Origin: Paenibacillus illinoisensis NBRC 15959
Lineage (GTDB): Bacteria; Bacillota; Bacilli; Paenibacillales; Paenibacillaceae
Direction: 5' to 3'
Assembly (NCBI RefSeq): GCF_004000925.1
Contig: NZ_BIME01000013.1
Coordinates: forward strand, 1-64,000
Length of the DNA: 64,000 nucleotides
Shown here: positions 25,301 through 34,616 of the stretch, one piece after another
How the letters are laid out: each line of letters opens with the position of its first letter
How positions within the stretch are numbered: position 1 is the stretch's first letter
The notes under the pieces: generated by a model
Told to the model about the DNA's origin: nothing
Database searches by the model: none
The model's input: only the letters and a program-made list of their open reading frames with translations
Translations under genes and position numbers: made by a program

Positions 25301-25555
25301 GTGCAAAATGATTATGTTTGGGGAATTTTCGTTGTTGATGAAACAATTAAGTTCCCTAATTTCTTTCCAATAGGTATCTACACTACTCGTGATGTAGCTG
25401 TGAATGAAATCAATGCTTTACCCAAAGATCACAATTATCAGTTGCTTCGACTGCCACTAAATCATAACTTTGGATATATCCATGAAAAGAGCGGTACATT
25501 AGTTGGAATGGAAGCGATTTTTCATGAACATTTTCATTTTAAAGATGAAAGTTAA
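25301..25555 (+). CDS. Small hypothetical protein
   Basis: This is a protein of 84 residues starting at GTG 25301, chosen because AAAGG lies eight bases upstream; GTG 25292 in the same frame overlaps that site. The sequence (YVWGIFVVDETIKFPNFFPI, IYTTRDVAVNEINALPKDH, and FGYIHEKSGTLVGMEAIFHE) is soluble, rich in aromatic residues and looks like a compact alpha/beta protein. I do not recognise the family. Its position among small genes between the oxidoreductase cluster and a SUKH protein is compatible with an immunity or accessory role, which is a guess. Confidence 0.5.
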   Translation: MQNDYVWGIFVVDETIKFPNFFPIGIYTTRDVAVNEINALPKDHNYQLLRLPLNHNFGYIHEKSGTLVGMEAIFHEHFHFKDES

Positions 25556-25636
25556 TATGTATACACTGCATTCATTTTTTTGTTGTTATACGCATTTAAA
25601 TAGGGCTGTTAATTGGATAAGGAGAGAGTGTAACTA

Positions 25637-25732
25637 GTGAAGATAGGTAATAAAGGATTAGCAATTGTAGCAGTTATTGCGTTTATTATATATTTTTCTT
25701 TAATGATTTTTAGAAGAACTCAGATAGGATGA
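25637..25732 (+). CDS. Very small membrane protein, 31 residues
   Basis: GTG 25637 follows AAGGAGAGAGTGTAACTA. The product MKIGNKGLAIVAVIAFIIYF continues SLMIFRRTQIG, a single membrane-spanning helix flanked by basic residues. The strong ribosome site and ideal helix support a real gene. The function is unknown. Confidence 0.45.
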   Translation: MKIGNKGLAIVAVIAFIIYFSLMIFRRTQIG

Positions 25733-25966
25733 TAATATGCAGTCTGTAAAAAGAATATGGGGAACACTGAGATAAAATTCCTTCTACATTCCGAAGGATC
25801 TCTTCACAGTCGATAGAGAATCAGTAACCTGATTGGTTAACGTCCGCCGTTTTTCGCCACATGGCGATGGGGTTTTTCCCACTAATTCCCTTGCCTTCCT
25901 TCTCTCGGCGAAAATATAATAGGGGTAAATTGCAACACCATTACATATAAAAAGAGGGATATACGC
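25733..25966. other. Intergenic stretch
   Basis: The short inverted repeat TTCGCCACATGGCGA lies at 25854-25868. Promoter elements for the next gene are likely within the stretch but are not distinct. Confidence 0.35.
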
Positions 25967-27238
25967 ATGGATTCAAAACGTTTCAAATTTATCATCGCCG
26001 CGCTAACGCTTCTACTTGTAACACAGGTGCTTGCTCCAGGTCGCTCGGCAGCAGCAGGTAAAGTCATCGAACAACTACCGGAGCCGGAATGGAGCTATAC
26101 GCTACCAGACGGTTATACTTTTTGGAACACGCTCGATAGCTTGCAAAACAAGGAACGGATGTTTATTCAACTGAGCAAGAAAGTAAAGCTTTCGGCCTCC
26201 CAAACCAAATACAGCGATAAGGTTTACGCGTCCATCGATCGCAAAAATGGTTCTACGAGTTGGGTGTACGATTTCTCTGACATTGCCAACGACAAACCTT
26301 CTACCCCCTCAAAGTTTTATTCAGCTAGTAATGGATATAGCTATTTTTACAAAATGAAAGGCGCAATTGCCTATGATTTCTCCGTTGTCGATCCGAAGGG
26401 AAAATTAAAATGGACAAAATATATAACAGATTCGTACACGCCATTAGTGCTCGACAGCGGTAACATTGTCATTCGTTCCTACGTCCCCCACAAGCCGACT
26501 TCCATTACCTTTACCGAATACAACCAGGGCGGGAAACAGATACGAAAGCTAAACTTAACCAACAAATGGACTTCAGGGATATTAGAGGTACTTCCAAACG
26601 GCTATGTGACGCATGAATTGCCAGAGCAAGGCAGCATAAGTGTTTACCGGAGTCTGAGTGCGCTAAAAACACCGTTAGTCACCTATACAGTTCCCAAATC
26701 GATGAAAAATCCTTATTTCGAGGTGAAGTCATTCAAAGGTGGATCCTTTATTGTTTATTTGAGCAGTAAGAACAGTAAGCTGGTCATTGGCTACGATATG
26801 AAAGGCAAGAAGAAGTGGGTGCGTACTCTAAATGTGAATGATCAGATCGATATTACGGGCAACAACTATTTGGTTCGGAACGAAAACGTATATAGGCTAT
26901 ATAGCAAGGACAATCAGCTCCTCGGTAAGCAGCAGATTGGCGAGATTGGCGATAAGAATTGGATTTACCATATGACGCCTTCAGGCGAGATTACCGTAGA
27001 GAAGCAGTATCAGTGGCAGGAGCGTCCATCTATAATTGATGAGAACCTGTTTGAGGGAGATTGGGCTAGGGAAGATTTCTACGTGCTTGACCCGGGAAAT
27101 TTGCAGATTAAGTACCATCTCTCAACGCTGTGGCTCGATCAAAAGGCCGGGCACATGTATATTTATGCCGGTAACGGTGAGCTTTATCTCACGAACGAGT
27201 TCTTCGATAACACCTTGACCAAATACATACTGAAATAG
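25967..27238 (+). CDS. Secreted protein with PQQ-like beta-propeller repeats
   Basis: This 423-residue protein begins with a signal peptide (KRFKFIIAALTLLLVTQVLA, cleavage after about residue 30, near AAAG). The mature part shows repeats of the PQQ/WD40-like propeller type, in which short strands end in a Trp-containing motif: SIDRKNGSTSWVYDF, VVDPKGKLKWTKYI and IGYDMKGKKKWVRTL. It has no lipobox Cys, so it is predicted to be secreted or cell-wall associated. The ATG follows AGAGGGATAT. It is a single gene with no clear partner. The base composition is more balanced than that of its neighbours. Confidence 0.75.
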   Translation: MDSKRFKFIIAALTLLLVTQVLAPGRSAAAGKVIEQLPEPEWSYTLPDGYTFWNTLDSLQNKERMFIQLSKKVKLSASQTKYSDKVYASIDRKNGSTSWVYDFSDIANDKPSTPSKFYSASNGYSYFYKMKGAIAYDFSVVDPKGKLKWTKYITDSYTPLVLDSGNIVIRSYVPHKPTSITFTEYNQGGKQIRKLNLTNKWTSGILEVLPNGYVTHELPEQGSISVYRSLSALKTPLVTYTVPKSMKNPYFEVKSFKGGSFIVYLSSKNSKLVIGYDMKGKKKWVRTLNVNDQIDITGNNYLVRNENVYRLYSKDNQLLGKQQIGEIGDKNWIYHMTPSGEITVEKQYQWQERPSIIDENLFEGDWAREDFYVLDPGNLQIKYHLSTLWLDQKAGHMYIYAGNGELYLTNEFFDNTLTKYILK

Positions 27239-27736
27239 CTCAGAACGAGATAAATTCCATGAATCGTTCTTCCAAACATGCGTAATTCCTCCAGTACATC
27301 GCCAAGTGACGTATAGCACTGGCGAAGCCTTTGAATTATAAAATCAATGTAGATTCAGTTTGTTTTTTCATTCACTTTCAACTACCAACAATGAAGCCCG
27401 TACATAAGCAAAGCCGCTGCTCTCATTCGGAGTATGCGGCTTATTATGTATGAACAGAATGAATGAGCCAAAGGACATCTAGCAATTTTGTGGTAATACT
27501 AGATCGGCCTGATTGGGAAAGGCAGAGCTAGAGTGAATACTTCGTTTTTAAGATCGTATAAAGCTTATTTTGTAATCCCTCTCCAAGCTTTCTAATGGAA
27601 TTAAGTTTATCGTAGAATAATAAGACTTAAGCATGAATCCCACACTTCTTTAAACAACGATAAGTTCTTGTATTTCTTTCCTCCATGAAAAGTGATTCGA
27701 TTGTTTAATTTAAAATATAAATAGGGAGTAGATCAT
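27239..27736. other. Gene-free stretch with one hairpin
   Basis: AAGCCGC (27411-27417) pairs with GCGGCTT (27436-27442), followed by ATTATG; this is a weak terminator candidate for the propeller gene. No other ORF is supported. Confidence 0.5.
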
Positions 27737-28162
27737 ATGGTCGATAATAATACCTGGAGCACGGGGTATTCTCCTGTTGATATGCGTGTAGTAAAATTAG
27801 TAGAAAAAAAATGGGGTATACAGTTTCCTTCGAAGTACATTAATTTTATTCAAAAATATCACGGTGCAGAGCCTGTACAACGGACGTCGAGTGTCAATAG
27901 AAAGAAAGTTATGTTTTCTTCCTTCTTAACTTTCATCGCATTTGATGATTTTGATATATTGGATGTATATAATGAGCAAAAGAACCGTCTTCCTCTTAAT
28001 CAGTTTCCTCTTGCCATAGATGAGGAGGGTAACCTGTTTTGCTTTAATTTCAGCAACTTGCCTCATCCTAGTATTATTTATGTAGAAACAATACGTTCTG
28101 CCGATCCTCAGGGTATTTATATCGCATCAGACTTTACAGAGTTCATCCAACAATTTAATTAG
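27737..28162 (+). CDS. SMI1/KNR4 (SUKH) family protein
   Basis: This 141-residue protein shows the SUKH fold pattern: VVKLVEKKWGIQFPSKYINF with YHGAEP, then FLTFIAFDDFDILDVYNEQ, FPLAIDEEGNLFCFNFS and the C-terminal ASDFTEFIQQF. SUKH proteins are common immunity proteins against polymorphic nuclease toxins in Firmicutes, and also occur as orphans. No toxin gene (LXG, RHS or WXG) is adjacent, so this is an orphan immunity protein or a protein with another role. AGGGAGTAGATC precedes the ATG. It is monocistronic as far as can be seen. Confidence 0.85.
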   Translation: MVDNNTWSTGYSPVDMRVVKLVEKKWGIQFPSKYINFIQKYHGAEPVQRTSSVNRKKVMFSSFLTFIAFDDFDILDVYNEQKNRLPLNQFPLAIDEEGNLFCFNFSNLPHPSIIYVETIRSADPQGIYIASDFTEFIQQFN

Positions 28163-28536
28163 TTGATCTAACTTCGATGGCTAAGTCTATACTTGATTCC
28201 TGTGCTAAGTGAATACAGAAATCATTATAAATGGAGTAGATCAACGAAGCACTACCTTCACATTGAGTTACGTGATTTGCTGGACTCTAAAACTAGTGAG
28301 GATACGAGAGACCAAAAGATCGAATTGACTATGAAACTAGAGATGAACTCTCCCAATGCCAAAATGATCTGTATCTAGAGATACCTACACTGGTGACTTT
28401 CTTGCAGATAAATAAATCATTATAAAATAGAATGTATTAAAACCGAAATTCTCGGCTGCACATCCTATGCAGAAATTCGTTATGCCTAGTTACTTCAGGG
28501 CAAGGGGCTGACAGGAAGCCAACCCGGAATGGGAAA
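28163..28536. other. Gene-free stretch
   Basis: A 61-residue open frame at 28193-28378 lacks a ribosome site and recognisable features, and I do not call it. No hairpin or repeat was seen before the tandem repeats at 28537. Confidence 0.4.
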
Positions 28537-28568
28537 CAATTCATACCAATTCATACCAATTCATACTA
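28537..28568. repeat. Three tandem 10-base repeats upstream of an HTH gene
   Basis: CAATTCATAC occurs three times in register at 10-base spacing, exactly about one helical turn. The array ends about 24 bases before a TATAAT box. It looks like an array of binding sites for a regulator, perhaps the small HTH protein encoded downstream. Confidence 0.65.
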
Positions 28569-28591
28569 GATATAAATAGAACATTTTAAAT

Positions 28592-28597
28592 GTTATA
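28592..28597 (+). promoter_or_regulatory. -10 box of the small HTH gene
   Basis: TATAAT lies 46 bases before the GTG start at 28643. A matching -35 box is not obvious, in keeping with activator- or repressor-dependent control through the tandem repeats just upstream. Confidence 0.5.
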
Positions 28598-28642
28598 ATG
28601 ATTAAGTCTTATTCGAAAGGCGATACTGGGAGGGAAAACAAA

Positions 28643-28834
28643 GTGACTCACGTACCTGAAAAGTGGTCCAGCCTTGAAGAAATTGCCGAACATTTGGGCG
28701 TTAGCAAGGACAGCATCCGGAATTGGATTAAGAAAGACGCCATTCTCTACCGACGAATTGGTAAACAGTTCAAGTTCAAGGTTTCAGTAGTTGACGCTTG
28801 GGTAGACAGCGGCAAGAGTGCTGAGATTGAGTAA
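28643..28834 (+). CDS. Small excisionase-like helix-turn-helix protein
   Basis: This 63-residue protein of the HTH_17/excisionase (MerR-like) type has WSSLEEIAEHLGVSKDSIRN, WIKKDAILYRRIGKQFKFKV and a C-terminal VVDAWVDSGKS. The start is GTG 28643 behind GGGAGGG. A longer reading from ATG 28598 would begin inside the TATAAT box and is rejected. Proteins like this bind DNA to guide recombination or as stand-alone regulators, and are often found beside restriction, methylation or mobile genes. None of those is adjacent here, so its target may be its own upstream repeats. Confidence 0.75.
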   Translation: MTHVPEKWSSLEEIAEHLGVSKDSIRNWIKKDAILYRRIGKQFKFKVSVVDAWVDSGKSAEIE

Positions 28835-28868
28835 GCTGCCGACGAAAACAAGTCAAAGATTTAAAACC

Positions 28869-28898
28869 AAAAGATCCCTTCAATGAAGAGATCTTTTT
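28869..28898 (+). terminator. Terminator of the small HTH gene
   Basis: AAAAGATC pairs with GATCTTTT around CCTTCAATGAAGA, followed by T residues. A-runs on the left make it possibly bidirectional, ending the minus-strand MFS gene at 28949 as well. Confidence 0.75.
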
Positions 28899-28948
28899 TT
28901 GTTTAATCGATAACCAGAATACTGTCCTTATGATGCACTTCCCTTAGT

Positions 28949-30211
28949 TTATTTGATTATTAACCCTTTGTTATACGAATCAGGCTGCAACTTAGTGTGC
29001 AGATTAGATAAGTCTCCATCTAAATTCTTCAGGTTTGGGAGGAATGCTGCTGCTGCAGAACATAGAATTGGCAAAAGTCCTAATGCCAAGAATAGAAAAG
29101 GCAAACCATACACTTCTGCAATCGCTGCACCTGCAAAAGCACCGATAGGCTGTAAACCTCCACCAATGAGGAATCGGATGGAGTTGACTCTGCCTTGTAT
29201 GGAGCTAGGCACAAGTGTACCGTGCAAGGACGAACTGAGAGAACCAAAGAAGGGTCCAGCTGCTCCAGCAGCACATAAGGCGAAAAGCGCAAAAGGGTAG
29301 CTCGGGAATAGTCCCAGTAAGGCATTAAACAGACCAGTAGCAGCCAGGCTGCACAACATGAAAGTTCGTCGTTTTTTTATCTCACCTATCCATGAAATAA
29401 CTGCTAGTCCGGCCAGTGTGCCAAATGCAGAAGCCGTAGTCAGTGTACCCATTGCCGCTGCATCTCGATGTAATACCTCACGGACAAAAGGAATCATCAT
29501 GGTCCAGATAGCGACCGAGGACATATTACTAATGGATACCATACCCATAATCAAAAGCATCGCTGGAAACTTCCGATAAAAAGAAAAACCCTGTCGAATA
29601 TCTTTAATATAAACTTGGAGTGAGAAGGACTCTTCTGGTGATACAGGCTTCTGCATTGCTGGCAGATAGAGCAGTGTAATGATTGCCGCAGTGTAACACA
29701 CGGCGTTGATTCCAAGCGTCGGTAACGCTCCAGTGGCAGAGGTCAGAGCCCCAGCTAAAGCTGGCCCTAAAAGCGCAGCAGCATTACGGCTGCCATCTAT
29801 TACAGCAAATGCACGCATCAGTTTTTGTTCATTTGCTACCTCAGGTACAACAGCCATCGCGGTCGGCAAAAACAAAGCAGAACATGCACCGCTGAGTACT
29901 GCAGCTATAAATAGATGCCACAGTTGTAGCTGACCTGCGAGCCCCAGACTCAGTGGCAACAAGAGAGCAAGTAATCGCACAGCAGCAAGCATAGCCATAA
30001 ACCGGCCCCGATGCAGCCGGTCAGATAGTGGGGAACCAAGCAACCTAAGACTAACTTCAGGAATGGTATAACACAGCGCCATCGCCCCCATGGCTAGCTT
30101 TGAAGCTGTTATTTCATAGACGAGCCATTCCATAGCTAGGAGGCCGAATACATCACCGAAAGAACTAAGGGAAACCGTAGCTAGTAAACCGTAATAACTT
30201 CGCTTAAACAT
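28949..30211 (-). CDS. MFS efflux transporter (macrolide/siderophore-exporter type)
   Basis: This 420-residue protein has about twelve hydrophobic segments and the layout of the MFS subgroup that includes Mef-type and enterobactin exporters. The start SYYGLLATVSLSSFGDVFGL is typical, and a basic loop LSDRLHRGRFMAM (motif A region) follows the second segment. It probably exports a drug or small hydrophobic compound using the proton gradient. It lies 44 bases behind the ArsR-type regulator on the same strand, so the two form one operon, and the product should be induced when the regulator binds its ligand or loses repression. Confidence 0.9.
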   Translation of the reverse strand: MFKRSYYGLLATVSLSSFGDVFGLLAMEWLVYEITASKLAMGAMALCYTIPEVSLRLLGSPLSDRLHRGRFMAMLAAVRLLALLLPLSLGLAGQLQLWHLFIAAVLSGACSALFLPTAMAVVPEVANEQKLMRAFAVIDGSRNAAALLGPALAGALTSATGALPTLGINAVCYTAAIITLLYLPAMQKPVSPEESFSLQVYIKDIRQGFSFYRKFPAMLLIMGMVSISNMSSVAIWTMMIPFVREVLHRDAAAMGTLTTASAFGTLAGLAVISWIGEIKKRRTFMLCSLAATGLFNALLGLFPSYPFALFALCAAGAAGPFFGSLSSSLHGTLVPSSIQGRVNSIRFLIGGGLQPIGAFAGAAIAEVYGLPFLFLALGLLPILCSAAAAFLPNLKNLDGDLSNLHTKLQPDSYNKGLIIK

Positions 30212-30255
30212 GAGAGTTCCTCCGTATGTATGAGTTAAAGCGATACTTCTCTGTT

Positions 30256-31161
30256 TCAGTCTTCGATATACGTAGCAATCTCACCTGAAAGTTTATTCAG
30301 AGCCTCACGACGCAGGCTGTAAGAAGTACTTTTATGATCCACATGCACGATCACTAAACCAGCTGCCCGTAAGGCAATGAGGTGGTAATGTATCGTGCTT
30401 TTGGACAGGTTAACCTCACGGACAATCTCGGTAAAGGTTAATTGTCTATCTGCCAGCAAGCGAAGGATATAGAGCCTAGTTTCATCCGATAATGCTCTTG
30501 TTAGGCGCATCAAGCCATGCGCTGGGCGACCCGGTGCTGGCGGAAGAATGTCGCAAGAGTAGTGAGTAAAAATCACTTCGTCAAAAATGGCGGAGGTGAC
30601 AAAGGGCCGAGCGTGATACTGAGGGATGAGTATCACTTTTTTAAGATGTGAATTGGGATATAAACGCATGCCCTCTGTAACCTGCTCATAGATCTCCTGG
30701 TTATTGGTTCCGTTTAAATGTGAGCGTCTGGTTTCCGCTTCCTGTGCAAGACCCTTTAATATTGATGGATCAATGTGCTGGAAGTACGCGGAATCCCATT
30801 CCCTCAGCGCTTCGGCTGTCCGATTGCGAAGCTCCGGAAGGTTAGGGGGTACAGATAACTTCAAACCTGCAGCAATATCATATAACTGGCCAGTGGACAG
30901 ATCTTCAAGCCAATTAAAGAATCCGTCCACCGATCGCTCTCCCGGGCAAGTCCAGATATACGGAGCAAGGCTGAAACCGTCAGTAGCCTTCATGGTGTCA
31001 CTCATCTGCAGAATCCTAGCCGGTGCAAAACGATCCTGCACTTCACGAACCCATAGCTTTCCAGCTTCTAGTGCGTTGTGATTTTGCTTATTCATAAAAG
31101 CCGTCAAGCTGCTCACACATTCATAGATTGGAGCAAAATCAACTTCTATGCTGTATTCCAT
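30256..31161 (-). CDS. ArsR-type winged-helix regulator with long N-terminal domain
   Basis: In this 301-residue protein the DNA-binding domain is at the C-terminus (about 210-290): LMRLTRALSDETRLYILRLL, LTFTEIVREVNLSKSTIHYH, and the wing VIVHVDHKSTSYSLR. The first 200 residues are an additional domain seen in a subgroup of ArsR proteins (DUF5937-like). No metal-binding Cys pair of the classic ArsR/SmtB sensors is visible in the helix-turn-helix, so the signal is probably not a metal. The perfect palindrome at 31181-31198 lies at its promoter. It is the first gene of an operon with the MFS exporter and is likely autoregulated. Confidence 0.85.
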   Translation of the reverse strand: MEYSIEVDFAPIYECVSSLTAFMNKQNHNALEAGKLWVREVQDRFAPARILQMSDTMKATDGFSLAPYIWTCPGERSVDGFFNWLEDLSTGQLYDIAAGLKLSVPPNLPELRNRTAEALREWDSAYFQHIDPSILKGLAQEAETRRSHLNGTNNQEIYEQVTEGMRLYPNSHLKKVILIPQYHARPFVTSAIFDEVIFTHYSCDILPPAPGRPAHGLMRLTRALSDETRLYILRLLADRQLTFTEIVREVNLSKSTIHYHLIALRAAGLVIVHVDHKSTSYSLRREALNKLSGEIATYIED

Positions 31162-31180
31162 AATAAATCAACTCCATTTT

Positions 31181-31198
31181 GTTCTATATTTATAGAAC
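31181..31198. promoter_or_regulatory. Perfect palindrome, probable operator of the ArsR-MFS operon
   Basis: GTTCTATA-TT-TATAGAAC is a perfect palindrome 20 bases upstream of the ArsR-type start. ArsR proteins bind such inverted repeats overlapping the promoter. No second copy was noticed in the window. Confidence 0.7.
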
Positions 31199-32249
31199 TT
31201 AATTTTGTTTTATTATATACGAACATTTTTGGCGTTACAACATAAATCTTCCACATGTATTACCGACCTACATGTTTATGAGAAAAATGTTCTCCTTCTA
31301 AGTATTAGATCTGGAAAGCCACACGTCCCATTTATTATTGTGGCTTTTGTTAGATCAATGAAAAAATATTCTAAAATATTTGAACCTCATTCAAAATTAT
31401 AGATGAGAAGAGATCTGAGCTGAGTTTAACGGTAGATTATTCGGTAAAGTGAAACGTACAAGCGCTTATATGAGTTCAAAAGTTTTAACCCTATAATGGA
31501 CAGATTCATGTGAGTTTTGCTTGAAAATCTAGAGATTACTTCAATTGCTAAAAAATCAGACATCGAATTGATAAATTAATACTTGAAAATGGTATCTATA
31601 ATTTTCAGATATTGTATGCTATGATTCTTAGGAAAAAAGCACCAGTGTTTACGTTTGGATAGTAAACAATAAACATGTTTGTTAGTTCTTTGGTATTGCT
31701 TTTCCGTATAATAAGTAATATAAAAAGTGCGGCGTTGAACCAACTGCAAAAATAGAGGAGGTTAAAAATTTATTATAAAAACGAATTAGATTTTATGAAA
31801 AAACAACTAATGTATTAGAAAGTATTTTGGTCTCACTAGATGTAATTCAAAAGATTCTAAGTGCTTAATATACATACAATTTTGAGCGTGGAATGCTTGA
31901 CCAAAGCAAGATTAAGAGGAAGGTAACATTTAATCACAACTGTTAGCAATAATCTATGATAAAGAGGTTTAATATTCGTCTACTGCTAAAAGTCGATAAA
32001 CAGATTACGTGCATTTCATTAATATCATTTATAGAGTTAGCTGTAGCCTTGAAATTGAAAACACACATTAAGTATAGGAAATCAAACTCATTTTGTGGGG
32101 GAAATCGCTCTTCATTTTCTTTATGTTGTATTAGAAGTGTATGTCAGCGAATGGACAAACTTGGTAGTTGGATACCGAAATTTGAAAACTTATAGTTTGG
32201 AAGTAAATAATTAAATCTAATCATGAAACTTAGAAAGGTTGTATTAATA
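31199..32249. other. One-kilobase AT-rich stretch without a convincing gene
   Basis: A good ribosome site (GAGGAGGTTAAAA) at 31756-31768 is followed by a decayed reading: KNELDF, a frame change, then NVLESILVSLDVIQKILSA and, after a stop, ERGMLDQSKIKRKVTF, ending near 31944. This may be a dead small gene. A 79-residue frame at 31956-32195 lacks a ribosome site. Neither is supported as functional. Confidence 0.4.
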
Positions 32250-34616
32250 ATGATCTATTTGTTTAGGAAACTAGTTAGCAAGACCTTAATGGGATTACTC
32301 TGCTTGGGAATTGCAAGTTTATTCCTTTTTTCTTCTAATCCTATATCTGCCACAGAAGGAACATATACTCGATTAACTGCAGGAACTCAAGAAATTACTA
32401 TTGGACTCAATACCGAATATAGCACTTATCTTTCAGCACTCGGAGATTTTGGAGTCGACAAGTCAATTAATTCTCTTGCCAGTTGTACAATTGAAGACAG
32501 TAGTGTAGCTGTTGTAGTCAACGACTGCCAAGTTTATTCCGTTTCACTTGGAAGCACTTCACTACATATAGAATATCAAGGGCTGACTCTAAACATCCCA
32601 GTGACTGTCATAGAAAAGTATAGAATTATAACAGATACACCAAATGTAGAGCAGTCCAATCTAGATGTTTATGCAGGCTTAGATCTATCGAGTATCTCAA
32701 AACAAAGAGAAGAAGTGCTGAAGGAACTCAATCAATACCGTTCCTTTGCAAAGTTGCAGCCTCTTACTATCAATGAAAATCTGAATAAAGGTGCACAAGC
32801 TCATGCAAATTATCTAAAAGCAACAGGAACAACCGGCCATATTGAGAATCCGGCACATCCTTTGTTCTCAGGTACTTTTCCTTCTATGAGAGTACAGTCT
32901 TTTGGTTATCCCAACATCAATGTAAGTGAGGTAGTCAGTCCGATGAAATCTGATCCGATTGAATCTCTGAATAGTTTAATTGCAGCTCCGTTACACCGAA
33001 TTATTTTACTAGGACCAGGATCTGACGAAACGGGTATAGGATTGAGCACAAATCATTTGGTTATTACACCAGGAACAAAGAGGACAGGTGAGAAACTAAT
33101 CGATCGTAGTGTCGTTTTGTTTCCAGCTGAAGGTCAGCAAAATGTTCCTTTATCATGGGTAGCCATAGAATCCCCCAATCCTCTGGATTACTATCAAAAA
33201 GAAGGCGAGCAAGTTGGTTATCCAATTTCCATTAGTACGAGTTATTCAAATAAAATGAAATACAACTCAGCAACACTTACAGATTCCAAAGGTCAATCAG
33301 TTGACTTTTACCTTGTAGATAGTGAGCATGGTGGAGTAGAAGAGGCTATACTGCTTATTCCTAAGCAGCCAATGAAACCAAATGAAAAATATACTGTCCA
33401 GATTGATTTCGGCCAAACCAAGCAGTCTAGCGAAGTTTATGGTATACCTCCACACGAGGTCACTAAAACGTGGAGTTTTACTACTCGTAATGAAACAGCG
33501 CACAGCTTGACATTAAATAAATCGAACTTATCTCTTAATGAGGGTCAATCGATCAATCTACCTAAGGTCTTCTTAACAACAGAACAAGGAACTATTAGGG
33601 ACGTAAGTTCAGAATCTCAATATAAGTCTGATTCAAGTCATGTTATCATTCAAAACGGTAATTTGGTAGGTGACTCTGCCGGAATTGCAAAAGTTGTAGT
33701 TAGTTATGAGGGTAAAATAGTAAGCTTCACCGTTGATGTATTACCAACAGTCAAAAATACATTTAGCGACATGACGTCACATTGGGCTAATGATGCTGTG
33801 AATTGGGGTAAAAAGCTGGAGATTATGGGAGGCTATGCAGACAATACCTTCAAGCCCAATAGGCTAGTTAGTGAAGAGGAATTTCTGAAGATGTTATTTA
33901 AGCTGTATGAGAAAGAAATTCCCATGGAAATTCGCAATCGAGCTATAACTAAAACAAAATGGTCCATAGGGTCATGGAGTGATCCATACTATAACTATGC
34001 TCTTTCATATAATCTTGATTTAGATAAAAGCGCATTAAAGAAAGCAGTTCGTCAAAAGCCATTAACAAGATATGAAGTTGCATCAATTATTGCAGGTCTG
34101 AATGGTAAGAATTATAGCAATGCTCAGGATGCCGTACGTTTTCTCTTGGATATGGGATACTCGACAGGGAAAACAGCTTCAACCATAAATGGGTATCAAG
34201 GTAATGACTCTTTGACTCGAGCGGAAGCAGTCCAGTTTCTTCGCAATTTGGTCCAAGAAGGTATGAATAGTATTCAAGGTAGACCAGAAAAAGTTAGCCC
34301 ATTTATTAAGCAAGACCGTTTTATCAAAGCCAAATACAATGAAGATACAACACTTAACGTTAGCGGCAGATTTCAAGAATACGCTAATCAGACAACAAAA
34401 GTTACTATAAGTTCTCTCTTACCAAAACCAAGAATAATCCAAGAATATTTGGTGACGTTTGATCTTGAAGGTTACTTTACAATCCCAACTTCCAAGGTAA
34501 TTAATCAAGATGGCTTACCAATTGATGAGTTAATTATTGATTTGCCGATTCGAGAGGATTTGAGCTACCAAACCAAAGTAAGCTATTTATCTGCATTTTA
34601 TAATGTGTATCGATAG
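32250..34616 (+). CDS. S-layer-homology surface protein with CAP domain
   Basis: This 788-residue exported protein has a signal peptide at about residues 1-34 (KTLMGLLCLGIASLFLF). Next come a beta-rich region (40-125), a CAP/SCP-like domain at about 150-290 (LKELNQYRSFAKLQPLTINE, AQAHANYLKATGTTGHIENP), an Ig-like segment, a bacterial Big2-like domain at about 415-500, and SLH repeats from about 503 (FSDMTSHWANDAVNWGKKLE, GYADNTFKPNRLVSEEEFLK). SLH repeats bind pyruvylated wall polysaccharide and hold the protein on the cell surface. The start is ATG 32250, with AGAAAGG nine bases before; ATG 32223 has no ribosome site. The second and third SLH repeats are divergent. Confidence 0.88.
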   Translation: MIYLFRKLVSKTLMGLLCLGIASLFLFSSNPISATEGTYTRLTAGTQEITIGLNTEYSTYLSALGDFGVDKSINSLASCTIEDSSVAVVVNDCQVYSVSLGSTSLHIEYQGLTLNIPVTVIEKYRIITDTPNVEQSNLDVYAGLDLSSISKQREEVLKELNQYRSFAKLQPLTINENLNKGAQAHANYLKATGTTGHIENPAHPLFSGTFPSMRVQSFGYPNINVSEVVSPMKSDPIESLNSLIAAPLHRIILLGPGSDETGIGLSTNHLVITPGTKRTGEKLIDRSVVLFPAEGQQNVPLSWVAIESPNPLDYYQKEGEQVGYPISISTSYSNKMKYNSATLTDSKGQSVDFYLVDSEHGGVEEAILLIPKQPMKPNEKYTVQIDFGQTKQSSEVYGIPPHEVTKTWSFTTRNETAHSLTLNKSNLSLNEGQSINLPKVFLTTEQGTIRDVSSESQYKSDSSHVIIQNGNLVGDSAGIAKVVVSYEGKIVSFTVDVLPTVKNTFSDMTSHWANDAVNWGKKLEIMGGYADNTFKPNRLVSEEEFLKMLFKLYEKEIPMEIRNRAITKTKWSIGSWSDPYYNYALSYNLDLDKSALKKAVRQKPLTRYEVASIIAGLNGKNYSNAQDAVRFLLDMGYSTGKTASTINGYQGNDSLTRAEAVQFLRNLVQEGMNSIQGRPEKVSPFIKQDRFIKAKYNEDTTLNVSGRFQEYANQTTKVTISSLLPKPRIIQEYLVTFDLEGYFTIPTSKVINQDGLPIDELIIDLPIREDLSYQTKVSYLSAFYNVYR

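Noticed and set aside
28193..28378. 61-residue ORF after the SUKH gene
   Set aside because: It has no ribosome site and no recognisable features; it could be a remnant but cannot be supported.
28598..28642. ATG at 28598 as start of the small HTH protein
   Set aside because: It is part of the TATAAT promoter box; GTG 28643 has a proper ribosome site.
31956..32195. 79-residue ORF before the SLH gene
   Set aside because: It lacks a ribosome site, has an odd Cys/Ser-rich end and lies in decayed AT-rich sequence.
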